A stretch of 24,148 nucleotides of DNA from JBBRUG01 sp038247995 (GCA_038247995.1 JBBRUG010000047.1:1-24148); one strand, 5' to 3'; shown: positions 15,178 through 23,267, counted from the first letter of the stretch. Translations and numbers: made by a program. Notes: generated from the letters alone by a model not told the origin.

Positions 15178-16484
15178 TCTTTTTGCATCTGGGTCACATC
15201 GAGCGGCGCCCGGAGCGCTGCCGCCAATGTCTGGCCTTGCTGCACGCGATAGGTCGGCACACGCAATTCGGCCAGGCGGCCCAAAATAAACTCCGGGTCG
15301 CGCCAACCACCAAAACTGAGTGGATCGATAAACACGACCGCCGCACGTACACCTCGGTAGAGATGCTGCTGGAGTGCGCCGATCCAGCGCTCGTCGAGCG
15401 ACGAGGTAATGATGATCAGCGTGGCGTTGCGCCCGAAGCGCTGGCTCTCGGCGGTAAGCACTTCGGCCAGCGAGCGCTGGCTGTGCGCACGAAGAATTGC
15501 TAGTGCTTCAAAAATCTTGAACAGTTGCCGCGCTTCACGCTCAGCGGGGATCACCTCGCGATGCTGGCCCCATGCGACCATGCCCACAACCCGGTTTTGG
15601 GTGAGCAGCGCCCGCGCCAGCGAGGCCGTCGCCGATACGGCATATTCTTCTGTGCTTTCGAGTTGCTGGGACGGGCGGGGGCCTTTATTCGGCTGACGCT
15701 TCCACCAGGGCGCCTGATCGCGCTCGTCGGCCTCGTTCCAGTCACGGCGGATGTTGCGCGTGTCGCGTACCACAGCGCGTTCCTGCATATCCAGCACGAG
15801 ATAGACATCGGCGCTCGGATCGAGCTCGAACTCCTTTACCATCAGCCGGTTTGTGCGCGCTGTACTGCGCCAGTGAATGCGGTTGTAACTATCGCCGGGC
15901 ACATAATCGCGCACTGTCGCCACATTCGGCGTCACATTGAAGGTACGTGCGCGGGTGGCCTGGCCGCCGGGCAGTTCCGCGCCGGGCAAGGTGAAATCGG
16001 GCAGATCTTCGGTGCGCGGGTAGACGATCACCTCGCTGGTGGCCGAAAAGCGCCGCTCCATCTGCACAATACCGAAGGGGTCGCCACTAGCGATCACCGA
16101 CGGCCCCAACCGAAAACGCCCCCGCATCGTACAGAGCGTACGTGACGTCCAGCGGCTCCGTTGTTTACCACCGAGGTAGGCGACAAAACCGGCGCCGTGC
16201 TGCGGCAGATCGGACTCGTCGCGCAACTCTACCCAGAGTTTGGGGAAGGGCCAGCGATTACGGATCGTAATCCGCTCGCGGGCATACTCGCCCACCGTGG
16301 CGCGCTGGCCCAGCGTCTCACGCTCAACCTCAAGGCCACGCAAATTCATCCAGGCCCAGATCACCGAGAGCACCAGCAAGCCCAGCATCAGATAGCTGAG
16401 GTGAAAAAACAGCCTGATCCCGGTGCCCTGAGCGGCTAGAAAACTCGCGCCACTGAGGAGCAGGATGGCGATGGAACGGAACAT
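15174..16484 (-). CDS. DUF58 domain membrane protein
   Basis: This 436-residue protein has two N-terminal membrane segments (about 4-18 and 27-46). A beta-rich region follows, then the DUF58 signature DYVPGDSYNRIHWRSTAR at about 194-211 and KEFE near 217. The C-terminal part resembles the VWA-like fold of the family (DVYLVLDMQ). DUF58 proteins usually work beside a MoxR AAA ATPase and a transglutaminase-like protein. Neither is present in this window, so the gene is separated from its usual partners. Residues around 245-275 form a polar, Trp/Arg/Pro-rich insertion in the VWA-like part. GAGG nine bases before ATG supports the start. Its exact role is unknown for the family. Confidence 0.85.
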   Translation of the reverse strand: MFRSIAILLLSGASFLAAQGTGIRLFFHLSYLMLGLLVLSVIWAWMNLRGLEVERETLGQRATVGEYARERITIRNRWPFPKLWVELRDESDLPQHGAGFVAYLGGKQRSRWTSRTLCTMRGRFRLGPSVIASGDPFGIVQMERRFSATSEVIVYPRTEDLPDFTLPGAELPGGQATRARTFNVTPNVATVRDYVPGDSYNRIHWRSTARTNRLMVKEFELDPSADVYLVLDMQERAVVRDTRNIRRDWNEADERDQAPWWKRQPNKGPRPSQQLESTEEYAVSATASLARALLTQNRVVGMVAWGQHREVIPAEREARQLFKIFEALAILRAHSQRSLAEVLTAESQRFGRNATLIIITSSLDERWIGALQQHLYRGVRAAVVFIDPLSFGGWRDPEFILGRLAELRVPTYRVQQGQTLAAALRAPLDVTQMQKD

Positions 16485-16510
16485 TAATACTTACCTCTGA
16501 GGATCACTGA

Positions 16511-16610
16511 ACGGGCTGAGCGCTCTGAAGACACTGAGTGAGCGCCCTGAGCTGAACTGAACGGGCTGAGCGCTCTGAAGACACTGAGTGAGCGCCCTGA
16601 GCTGAACTGA
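16511..16610. repeat. Perfect 50-bp tandem duplication
   Basis: Positions 16511-16560 and 16561-16610 are identical over all 50 bases. Each copy contains several ctga tetramers spaced about 10 bases apart and begins acgggctgag, so the unit itself is built of smaller repeats. It lies in the 226-base gap upstream of the DUF58 gene and downstream of DUF952. A perfect copy suggests a recent duplication. Confidence 0.97.
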
Positions 16611-16653
16611 AAGCCCTCATGATCGCACCGAGATTCCTGAGATGGAGGATTCA

Positions 16654-16719
16654 TTCAGTGCGTTCAGTGCGTTCAGCCTCCTCAGTGTGCTCAGTGTGCC
16701 TCAGCGTGCCTCAGGGTGC
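16654..16719. repeat. Degenerate 9-10-bp array reaching into the DUF952 stop codon
   Basis: Seven consecutive units follow the pattern ttcagtgcg, ttcagtgcg, ttcagcctc, ctcagtgtg, ctcagtgtgc, ctcagcgtgc, ctcagggtgc. The last unit contains the TGA stop codon of the DUF952 gene (16711-16713) and encodes its last residues. The unit shares the ctga core with the 50-bp repeat next to it. Confidence 0.85.
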
Positions 16720-17013
16720 CACGAACGGACGCACCGCACGCACAGCCTCCAGGTTCAACGGCCCATACAGATGCGGAAACAACTGCCCCGGCTCCGATTC
16801 CTCGTAGCGCAATTCAGCGGTAAGCGCGGCGGGATCGACTTCGAGCAGCACCAGGTCAGTTTGCCCGGCATAGAAGCGCTCAGCAACCCAGAGCACCTGC
16901 GCGGGCGTCGAAAAATGGATGAAGCCTTCGGTTGCTAGGCTTGGCGCAGTATAATTTCCGGCCTGCTGGGCGGCTTCCCATGCGGTGCGATGAGTTATGT
17001 GAAGGATGGTCAT
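16711..17013 (-). CDS. DUF952 family protein
   Basis: This 100-residue cytosolic protein matches the DUF952 family along its whole length: ILHITHRTAWEAA at the start, SLATEGFIHFSTPAQVL in the middle (residues 25-41), DLVLLEVD, and FPHLYGPLNLEAVRAV near the end. The family is often annotated as a putative glutathione S-transferase-like or unknown-function protein; no activity is established that I can rely on. It lies 16 bases after hisS and is probably co-transcribed with it. The start codon has no standard ribosome-binding site; the nearest purine stretch is the aaggctgaa repeat about 15 bases upstream. Its stop codon is supplied by a tandem array. Confidence 0.85.
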   Translation of the reverse strand: MTILHITHRTAWEAAQQAGNYTAPSLATEGFIHFSTPAQVLWVAERFYAGQTDLVLLEVDPAALTAELRYEESEPGQLFPHLYGPLNLEAVRAVRPFVAP

Positions 17014-17023
17014 AGTTTAGTTT

Positions 17024-17051
17024 CAGCCTTCAGCCTTCAGCTTTTAGCCTA
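17024..17051. repeat. Four cagcctt-type heptamers at the hisS 3' end
   Basis: The units are cagcctt, cagcctt, cagcttt and tagccta in exact 7-bp register. Read on the minus strand they encode the last residues of hisS and contain its TGA stop (17032-17030). The remaining unit lies where the DUF952 ribosome-binding site is expected. Confidence 0.9.
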
Positions 17052-18337
17052 CCGATTACTGCTGCACGCTCCACCGTCTGCTGGGCATTAGTCCGCAGAT
17101 CTTTGACCACAACGGCACCCGCAGCAAGTTCGTCGGGGCCGAGCACGAGGGCAAAACGCACGCCTTTGCGATCGGCCTCTTTGAATTGTTTACCTAATCC
17201 GGCCGTCGGGTCAAGGGCGATCACTGTGTGAATGCCGCCGGCGCGCAGTTCGTTCGCCAGCGCCAGGCTCGCAGCAGTCAGATCAGGGTTGAAGACCGTC
17301 ACATATGCTGCGGCGGTGGTCACGGCGCGTGGGCCGAGGCCAAGCTCTTCCATCACGTCGTGAAGCCGGTCGATCCCGAACGCCAGGCCAACAGTCGGCA
17401 CGGCACGCCCGGCGAAGAGGCCGACCAGTTCATCGTAGCGCCCGCCGCCGAGCAGCGAACCCTCCGGCCAATGCGGCGTGATCGCCTCGAACACCAGGCC
17501 GGTGTAATAGCTCAAGCCTCGGGCCAGGCGTGGCGCCACCTGATAACGCTCGGCGGGCACGCCCATGGCCTCCAGACCGGCAATGATCGCCCGCAAGTTA
17601 GCAACGGCAGCTGTGGCGCGTTCGTCGGCGGTGAGACGCGCAGCGAGTTCATCTAGCACATCACTCGGCGCGCCTTCGATCTGCACCAGCGCCAGGATGC
17701 TGTCGGCGGCCTGGGCATTTACCGCACTCTTGAGCAATTCCTCGCGCACGCCGGCGGCGCCGATCTTGTCGAATTTATCGATCGCGCGATACACACTGCC
17801 GGCGGCGGCTTCATCAAGACCACTGGCCCGCGCAATTCCACCGATGATCTGGCGGTGATTGAGCAGGGTCACGAAGCCTGGGAAACCCAATTCGGCGAGC
17901 ACTTCGCTGAGTACGGCCACAATCTCGGCGTCGGCGAGCGGTGAACTTGAGCCAACGATATCGGCATCGGCCTGATAGAACTCGCGATAGCGCCCGCGCG
18001 CCGGCCGTTCGCCGCGATAGCTCGGCCCGATCGCGTAGCGCCGCCAGGGCAGGTTGATCTGGCCGGCGTACTGCGCCACAACCCGCGCCAGCGGAACCGT
18101 CTGATCGTAGCGCAGGGCGAGGCGGCGACCGCCGTGATCATCGAAGCGATAGATCAGCTTCTCGTCGTCGCCGAGCTTCCCTTCCAACACCTCGGCATAC
18201 TCAATAATCGGCGTCTGGAGCGGATCAAAGCCGTGCTTCTCGAACACCTGCGTAATCACGCCCAGAATGTGCTGGCGCAACAGCATCGCCTGCGGCAGGT
18301 GATCGCGCATGCCTTTAATGTTTTGAGCTTTGGACAT
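17030..18337 (-). CDS. hisS: Histidyl-tRNA synthetase
   Basis: This 435-residue class II synthetase charges tRNA-His. Class II motif 2 with its YRGERPARGRYREFYQAD segment is at about 107-124. The HisA motif ARGLSYYTG is at 272-280, the HisB-like GGGRYDEL at 297-304, and motif 3 GLAFGIDRL at 317-325. An anticodon-binding domain follows from about 345. ATG 18337 gives the standard N-terminus; the sequence before it (TTAAGATCTCCCT) has no good ribosome-binding site. The C-terminus ends in LKAEG, encoded by a heptamer array that also provides the stop codon, so the last few residues are probably not conserved. No T-box leader is visible. A hairpin separates it from the upstream binding-protein gene. 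Confidence 0.96.
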   Translation of the reverse strand: MSKAQNIKGMRDHLPQAMLLRQHILGVITQVFEKHGFDPLQTPIIEYAEVLEGKLGDDEKLIYRFDDHGGRRLALRYDQTVPLARVVAQYAGQINLPWRRYAIGPSYRGERPARGRYREFYQADADIVGSSSPLADAEIVAVLSEVLAELGFPGFVTLLNHRQIIGGIARASGLDEAAAGSVYRAIDKFDKIGAAGVREELLKSAVNAQAADSILALVQIEGAPSDVLDELAARLTADERATAAVANLRAIIAGLEAMGVPAERYQVAPRLARGLSYYTGLVFEAITPHWPEGSLLGGGRYDELVGLFAGRAVPTVGLAFGIDRLHDVMEELGLGPRAVTTAAAYVTVFNPDLTAASLALANELRAGGIHTVIALDPTAGLGKQFKEADRKGVRFALVLGPDELAAGAVVVKDLRTNAQQTVERAAVIGRLKAEG

Positions 18338-18350
18338 AGGGAGATCTTAA

Positions 18351-18393
18351 GGGTACAGTGGTTCGTGCGCTGCGCGGACGATCCACTGTACCC
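18351..18393. repeat. Perfect 11-bp inverted repeat between the binding-protein gene and hisS
   Basis: GGGTACAGTGG (18351-18361) and CCACTGTACCC (18383-18393) pair perfectly across a 21-base loop that itself contains gcgctgcgc. It begins three bases after the stop codon of the peptide-binding gene and ends 13 bases before the hisS start. A transcript hairpin could stabilise or partly terminate the upstream message. No T-run follows in either direction. Confidence 0.85.
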
Positions 18394-18396
18394 ACT

Positions 18397-20016
18397 TTAC
18401 CGAATGAGTTCCGCTGTCGAATAATCAAGAATCCCCAATGGGGTCACTTCGAGGCCACGGACATATGGCTTGATCAGGGCATGCTGAATACCGTGGTAGA
18501 GCGGGATCACCGCACTATCGGCCAGAATCTGACGTTCAGCCTCCTGATACAGTTCGTAGCGCTCGGTTTCATCGGTCGCCACGGCAGCGCGATCGAGCAG
18601 TGCATCGACGGCAGGGTTACCATAAGCGGCATAGTTGTAGGTTGCGCCGCTACGGAACAGCACATCGAGAAAATTTTCCGGGTCGGGATAATCGGCGACC
18701 CAGCCCGTACCATAGATCTGGAATTCGGTGCGCTTGAGCGCTTCAAAAAATGCCCCCGACTCTTCGTAACCGCGAACTTCAATCGTTACGCCGAGGTCGC
18801 GTTCGACCACCTCGTGAATAACCCCAGCCCAGGAGCCATATGCGGCGATTGGCGGCAACCCTTCCGGGCCGCCATAGCGCGACTCAGCGAGCAGTTGGCG
18901 GGCGCGGGCGATGTCAACGCCTGGTTCGGGCAGCGCCGCGTTGTAACCAGGAATGCCGGGCGGTAGAATGCCGCGCGCGGCCTGCGCACCACCACCTAAG
19001 GTCACATTCGCCAGCCGATCGCGGTCGATCACAATCCCGAAAGCTTCACGCACGAGCGGATCGTCGAACGGCGGCAGGTTCACATTCATGCCCACGAAGG
19101 TCAACGCCAGTTGCGGAACACTCACGAGTTCGGCTGCGAGCGCACTATTCGGATCCTGGATACGTGCCAGGGCGTACGTCGGCACATCGGTAACATCGAT
19201 CTGGCCCTGCTCGTAGAGCACGAGGGGGTTCGCTGCGGCAGCGCCCATCAGAAAGCGCACCCGATCGATCCGCGCCGGCTCGCGGTAGAAGTTAACATTC
19301 CGCGCCAAAACGAGCAACTCATCGTGATCCCAGCGCTCGATCGTAAATGCGCCGCTGCCATTGGGTTGCTCTGTCCAGCGCTCGCCACCGGACTCTACGG
19401 CGCGTCGATCGACGACAAAGCTGGTTGGATGGGCCAGTTTGGCAAGAAAATAGGCCTTGGGCGCATCAATTGTTAGACGCAGCGTCTGCTGATCAACGAT
19501 TTCCAGGCCGCTGATCGTATCGGCCTGGCCGGCGAGCTTTGCGGCGACCCCAACAACATCATTCAGATAGGTTGCGGCAGGCGGAAAAGCCGTCAGCGTG
19601 GGATCGGCGGCGCGCTCCAGGCTATAGGCGACATCTTCAGTGGTCAGCGGCGTCCCATCGGCGAAGCGCGCATCGTCACGCAGGGTAAAGGTATACGTTC
19701 GTCCATCGGCGCTGAGTTCCCAACGCTCAGCCAGATCGGGCTGAACTTCGAGGTCACGATCAAGCCGCACCAATCCGGTGAAAAGTTGGCGGATCACCAT
19801 CGCGCTGACAACATCGCCGGCAAGGGCCGGATCAAATGTGGTGGGATCACGCGTACCAAGGGTGGTAATCAGCGTGCCCTGATTGGCGATGGGTTGCGGT
19901 TGCCCGACTGGAGCAGCGGCAGGTTGTACCACGACCGGCTGTGCATTGGAGCGTGCGCATCCGGCCAGGAGCACGCCAAGCAGGCTTAGCAGAATGAAGA
20001 TCGAACGCAGGCGCAT
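18397..20016 (-). CDS. ABC transporter peptide/solute-binding lipoprotein (SBP_bac_5, OppA/DppA-like)
   Basis: This 539-residue protein has a lipoprotein signal (LLSLLGVLLAGC, lipidated Cys20), a Gln/Pro-rich linker to about residue 48, and a full SBP_bac_5 domain. Typical segments are DPTTFDPALAGD near the start, LAERWELSADGRTYTFTLRDDARFADGTPLT around 96-125, and GTGWVADYPDPENFLDVLF near the C-terminal third. It would capture peptides or related solutes outside the membrane for an ABC importer. No permease or ATPase gene lies nearby, so it is an orphan whose transporter must be elsewhere. AGGAAA before ATG 20016 supports the start. The 83-base gap upstream shows no convincing promoter. The ligand cannot be told from the sequence. 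Confidence 0.93.
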   Translation of the reverse strand: MRLRSIFILLSLLGVLLAGCARSNAQPVVVQPAAAPVGQPQPIANQGTLITTLGTRDPTTFDPALAGDVVSAMVIRQLFTGLVRLDRDLEVQPDLAERWELSADGRTYTFTLRDDARFADGTPLTTEDVAYSLERAADPTLTAFPPAATYLNDVVGVAAKLAGQADTISGLEIVDQQTLRLTIDAPKAYFLAKLAHPTSFVVDRRAVESGGERWTEQPNGSGAFTIERWDHDELLVLARNVNFYREPARIDRVRFLMGAAAANPLVLYEQGQIDVTDVPTYALARIQDPNSALAAELVSVPQLALTFVGMNVNLPPFDDPLVREAFGIVIDRDRLANVTLGGGAQAARGILPPGIPGYNAALPEPGVDIARARQLLAESRYGGPEGLPPIAAYGSWAGVIHEVVERDLGVTIEVRGYEESGAFFEALKRTEFQIYGTGWVADYPDPENFLDVLFRSGATYNYAAYGNPAVDALLDRAAVATDETERYELYQEAERQILADSAVIPLYHGIQHALIKPYVRGLEVTPLGILDYSTAELIR

Positions 20017-20099
20017 GGCTTTCCTATCAGCAAATACTTGATGCTTGAGTTTTCAGGCTTGCCGATGTGGCGCTACGGCTCAGGATCAGCACGCAGGCA

Positions 20100-21329
20100 T
20101 CAGATCATGGTAACAGGCGCAACCTGACCGGCGAGTTGGCCGCAGGCAGCGGCAATCGCCATGCCCCGTTCGATCCGAACGGTACAGGCGATCCCGTAAT
20201 CACGCAAGATCTGCTGAAACGCATCAACGCGGGCCTGATCAGAACGCCCAAGCGGCGTACCGGGCACCGGGTTCCAGGGAATCAGGTTCACATGGCAGAG
20301 CAGCGAATCGCCCGTCCAGGCGCCCTTGCCGCGCAGCAGTTTCGCCAGCGCAATCGCCTGGTGCGGATGGTCGTTCTGGCCCTGGAGCAGCACATATTCG
20401 AACGAAACCCGCCGATTGGTGCGCCGAATATACTCATCGGCGGCGGCGAGCAAGTCGGCCAACGGGAAGCGATCGTTTACCGGTATCAGCGCACTGCGCA
20501 AGGCATCATCGGGGGCATGGAGCGAGATCGCCAAGTTTACCTGCATGCCACTCTCGGCCAGTCGCCGAATGCCCTGCGGCAGACCAACCGTGCTCACCGT
20601 CATACTGCGCGCGCCAAGGTTAAAGCCCTGGGGGTCGTGCAGGCGTTCGACAGCATGCCACCAGCGATCATAGTTCGCAAACGGCTCGCCCATGCCCATA
20701 AATACCAGATTGGTGATGCGGGAGCGTTCGCCTGCGTTGCGCCCGGAAGGGCGACGCTCTTCTGTGGGCGCGACCGGCGGGCTGAAACCCTGGTCGTGCT
20801 GGTGCTCAGCAAGATCGGCAGCAGCCCAACGATCGAGCGCTGCAACGCCTGCCGCCTGCCGCCTGCCGTCTGCCGCCTGGATCGCCCGCACTTCACGGCT
20901 GGCCCAGAGCGCCTGCTCAACGATCTCGCCGCTACTGAGGTTGCGCAGTAGGCCCAGTTTGCCGGTAGCGCAAAAGACACAGCCCATTGCGCAGCCGGCC
21001 TGGGTTGAAACACAAACCGTCGCCCGATCAGGGTAGATCATGAGCACGGTTTCGAGCATATGGCCGCCCGGACCGATGAAGAGCGCCTTGCGCGTCATGC
21101 CGTCATCAGCCTGCTGGACGCGGGTAAGGGTCAGGCTACCGACAGAGGTTTCGGCGGCGAGGCGCTCGCGCAGGGCCAACGGCAGATCCGTCATCGCCTG
21201 CGGATCGTCCACGAAGTTCACATATAACTGGCGATAGATCTGGCGGGCGCGGAAAGCGGGTTGGCCCCATTCCTGCAATAACACCGTCAGTTCGGCCAGA
21301 GTCAGGTTGTAGAGAATCGGTTTTGCCAT
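20100..21329 (-). CDS. rlmN: 23S rRNA (adenine2503-C2)/tRNA methyltransferase RlmN
   Basis: RlmN is a radical-SAM enzyme that methylates C2 of A2503 in 23S rRNA and of A37 in some tRNAs. The iron-sulfur motif CAMGCVFC has C113, C117 and C120, the SAM-binding segment is FMGMGEP (210-216), and the second catalytic cysteine is in AAACGQLA (about C396). At 409 residues it is longer than the usual 345-380. The excess lies at about 153-203, where a heptamer array encodes a Gln/Ala/Gly/Arg stretch followed by unrelated sequence. A TATACT box lies only 10 bases before the ATG, so the message may be nearly leaderless; there is no ribosome-binding site. It is divergent from the lipoprotein gene. Confidence 0.95.
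   Translation of the reverse strand: MAKPILYNLTLAELTVLLQEWGQPAFRARQIYRQLYVNFVDDPQAMTDLPLALRERLAAETSVGSLTLTRVQQADDGMTRKALFIGPGGHMLETVLMIYPDRATVCVSTQAGCAMGCVFCATGKLGLLRNLSSGEIVEQALWASREVRAIQAADGRRQAAGVAALDRWAAADLAEHQHDQGFSPPVAPTEERRPSGRNAGERSRITNLVFMGMGEPFANYDRWWHAVERLHDPQGFNLGARSMTVSTVGLPQGIRRLAESGMQVNLAISLHAPDDALRSALIPVNDRFPLADLLAAADEYIRRTNRRVSFEYVLLQGQNDHPHQAIALAKLLRGKGAWTGDSLLCHVNLIPWNPVPGTPLGRSDQARVDAFQQILRDYGIACTVRIERGMAIAAACGQLAGQVAPVTMI
20724..20880. repeat. In-frame insertion in rlmN with a gccgcct heptamer array
   Basis: Four 7-bp units, gccgcct, gccgcct, gccgtct and gccgcct, occupy 20851-20878 and are preceded by a partial copy. On the coding strand this is the left edge of an insertion of about 50 residues between the radical-SAM cysteines and the FMGMGEP motif. 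The right edge shows a near-palindrome (gcgttgcgccc, ggaa, gggcgacgc at about 20733-20756). The insertion limits are judged from family knowledge and may be off by several residues. Confidence 0.75.
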
Positions 21330-21446
21330 ACTGCCGGGTAGTATACCACCTTAGAGAATGCAGCATTGAGCATGCCGACCGGGGGAACTTCAGCGAAGTG
21401 AATGGCGTCTTTCCAGAGCCAGAAGTTACCGAAGAGGAGGTTATAG

Positions 21447-21824
21447 ATGCTGCGCGTACTTACCTTCATCGCCGTGCTCTTGCTCGGCGCATGCACAATA
21501 GCCGACAATCCTCCGCGCCCCGCACCGCCGCCCGGCGTGCTGTCGGTGGAGCGGATCGACGTTCAAGTGTTGGAGTCCGATCCGGTGCAGGTAGTGGCCC
21601 ATGTGCAAGGCTGGCTCGGCGATGGGTGTACCACGCTTGGCCCAATCAGCCAGACGCGTAGCGGAGCGGTCATTCAGGTAACGCTGGATGCCGTGCATAG
21701 CGGCGCTGATCTGTGTACGGCAATCGCGCCGGTGGTAGACGAGCGGATCACGCTCGAAGGCGATTTCCCGCCCGGTGAGTATATCCTGGAGATCCTGGGC
21801 GATCAGATCAGCTTCACCGTCTAA
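21447..21824 (+). CDS. Small secreted lipoprotein, unknown function
   Basis: This 125-residue protein has a clear lipoprotein signal, with LLLGAC placing the lipidated cysteine at residue 16, then a Pro-rich linker (21-30). The mature part is predicted to be all-beta, with SVERIDVQVLES, VQVVAHVQGWL and GAVIQVTLDAV strands. Two further cysteines (C61, C90) could form a disulfide outside the cell. I do not recognise a named family. The start is secure: AAGAGGAGG (21432-21440) lies six bases before ATG. It is transcribed away from rlmN and meets the MFS gene tail to tail with a nine-base gap, too short for a separate terminator. Confidence 0.75.
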   Translation: MLRVLTFIAVLLLGACTIADNPPRPAPPPGVLSVERIDVQVLESDPVQVVAHVQGWLGDGCTTLGPISQTRSGAVIQVTLDAVHSGADLCTAIAPVVDERITLEGDFPPGEYILEILGDQISFTV

Positions 21825-21833
21825 GAATCCGCT

Positions 21834-23267
21834 TCAATCGGTTCCAGCCGACCCAACGACGCGCTCTACCTGTACGGCCGGCTGCCGCAATCCTCCAATC
21901 CATCGGTATGCGCCCACAGCAACCAGCAAAAGCGCCGTTGCTGCGATCACGGCCGCACGCTGCAAACCGACACTGGTGCTCAGCCCAGCGGCAGTCGCGA
22001 ACGTGCTCAGGCTGATCACGGTGCCAAGCACTGCGATACCGAGGGTTGTGCCAATCTGGCGCATGGCTCCAAGCAGGCTCGCGGCCATGCCGGTACGTTC
22101 CAAGCCAACGCTGCCCACGGCAACCGAAGTGAGCGAACTCATGCTGAGGCCGACCCCTGTGCCCAGCAAGATGATACTCCACCAGAGCGCTGAAGGTACA
22201 ATGTCGATGCTGATCCGGATCAGTGAGCCGGCTCCTATCGCGGAAATCAGCATGCCAACGACGACCGGCAGCCGCGGCCCGAAGCGCGCCAGGATTCGTG
22301 CGCCGATTGGCGAAGCCGTCGCGAATGCAACTGGAAAGAGCAAGATCAATAGCCCGGCCTGCGTTGCACCTAAGCCACGCTCTTGCTGCAAATAAATCCC
22401 GGTAAATACCAGCAAGGGAAAGGTAGCGAAGAAGGCCAGCAACCCACCCATGTTGGCGATCGTAAAGGCCGGGTTACGAAAGGCGCGTAGATCGACGATT
22501 GGCGCAGCAACCCGCACCTCGACCAGGAGAAAAGCAGCAAACAAACCGACTGCTCCACCCAACAATACGAGCGTTTGCAATGCGTCAAACCCAAGTCGCT
22601 GGCCTTCACTGAGGCCCAGGCTCAAGGCAGCGAGCGCCAGAGCAATCAGCGTGAGTCCGGCCCAATCGACCCGCTGATCGGCGCGTGAAGGCGTCTCACG
22701 CACACCAATCGCGCTGATCAACATTGCGAGCAAGCCAACCGGTACCATCGCCAGAAAGACGATTCGCCAGCCCAGACTATCCACCAATACGCCACCTGCA
22801 ACCGGGCCAATGGCGATCCCCAAACCCGAGACTGCACCCCACAACCCCAGCGCCTTTGCCCGCGCACGCGGATCAACAAATGTATACGTAATGACAGCTA
22901 AGGTAGCCGGCTGCACCAGTGCGGCCCCAAAGCCCTGCACGGCCCGAAAGGCGAGCATGGTACCGATGGTTGGTGCAGCGGCGGCAGCCAGCGCACCGCC
23001 AATGCTGATCGTCAACCCCCCCAGCAGTACCCGCCGATGGCCGTAGCGATCGCCGAGCAGCCCGCCCAACAAGAGCGCACTGGCAAAAACGAGATTGTAG
23101 GCGTTCACCGCCCACTGCTGCCCCAACGCGCCACCGCCGAGATCGGCGCGCAACGCGGGCAGGATCGGGTTAATCATCGAGACATTGAGCATCACCAGGA
23201 TCAAGCTGATACTGGCCGCAGCCAGCGTGAGCCGCTGCTGTCGCACATCGGTCGGTTGGGCTTGCAT
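21834..23267 (-). CDS. MFS drug/H+ antiporter (DHA2, EmrB/QacA-like)
   Basis: This 477-residue transporter shows the pattern of the 14-helix DHA2 drug efflux family. Motif A GGLLGDRYGHRR is at 68-79, motif B around RAVQGFGAA (108-116), and the antiporter motif C GLGIAIGPVAGGV at 148-160. In the first helix the motif D1 position normally Asp is Asn (LNVSMINPILP, 27-37), which may alter proton coupling or substrate charge. It follows tetR by 27 bases and is likely in the same operon, expressed when the repressor releases its operator. CGGAG ten bases before ATG is an acceptable ribosome-binding site. The substrates are unknown. Confidence 0.9.
   Translation of the reverse strand: MQAQPTDVRQQRLTLAAASISLILVMLNVSMINPILPALRADLGGGALGQQWAVNAYNLVFASALLLGGLLGDRYGHRRVLLGGLTISIGGALAAAAAPTIGTMLAFRAVQGFGAALVQPATLAVITYTFVDPRARAKALGLWGAVSGLGIAIGPVAGGVLVDSLGWRIVFLAMVPVGLLAMLISAIGVRETPSRADQRVDWAGLTLIALALAALSLGLSEGQRLGFDALQTLVLLGGAVGLFAAFLLVEVRVAAPIVDLRAFRNPAFTIANMGGLLAFFATFPLLVFTGIYLQQERGLGATQAGLLILLFPVAFATASPIGARILARFGPRLPVVVGMLISAIGAGSLIRISIDIVPSALWWSIILLGTGVGLSMSSLTSVAVGSVGLERTGMAASLLGAMRQIGTTLGIAVLGTVISLSTFATAAGLSTSVGLQRAAVIAATALLLVAVGAYRWIGGLRQPAVQVERVVGSAGTD

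Noticed and set aside
16511..16719. CRISPR array
   Set aside because: The two 50-bp copies are directly adjacent with no spacer, the next array has 9-10-bp units, and no cas gene is nearby.
18338..18396. T-box or riboswitch in the hisS leader
   Set aside because: Only 59 bases are available and no T-box core or antiterminator sequence is present, just a simple inverted repeat.
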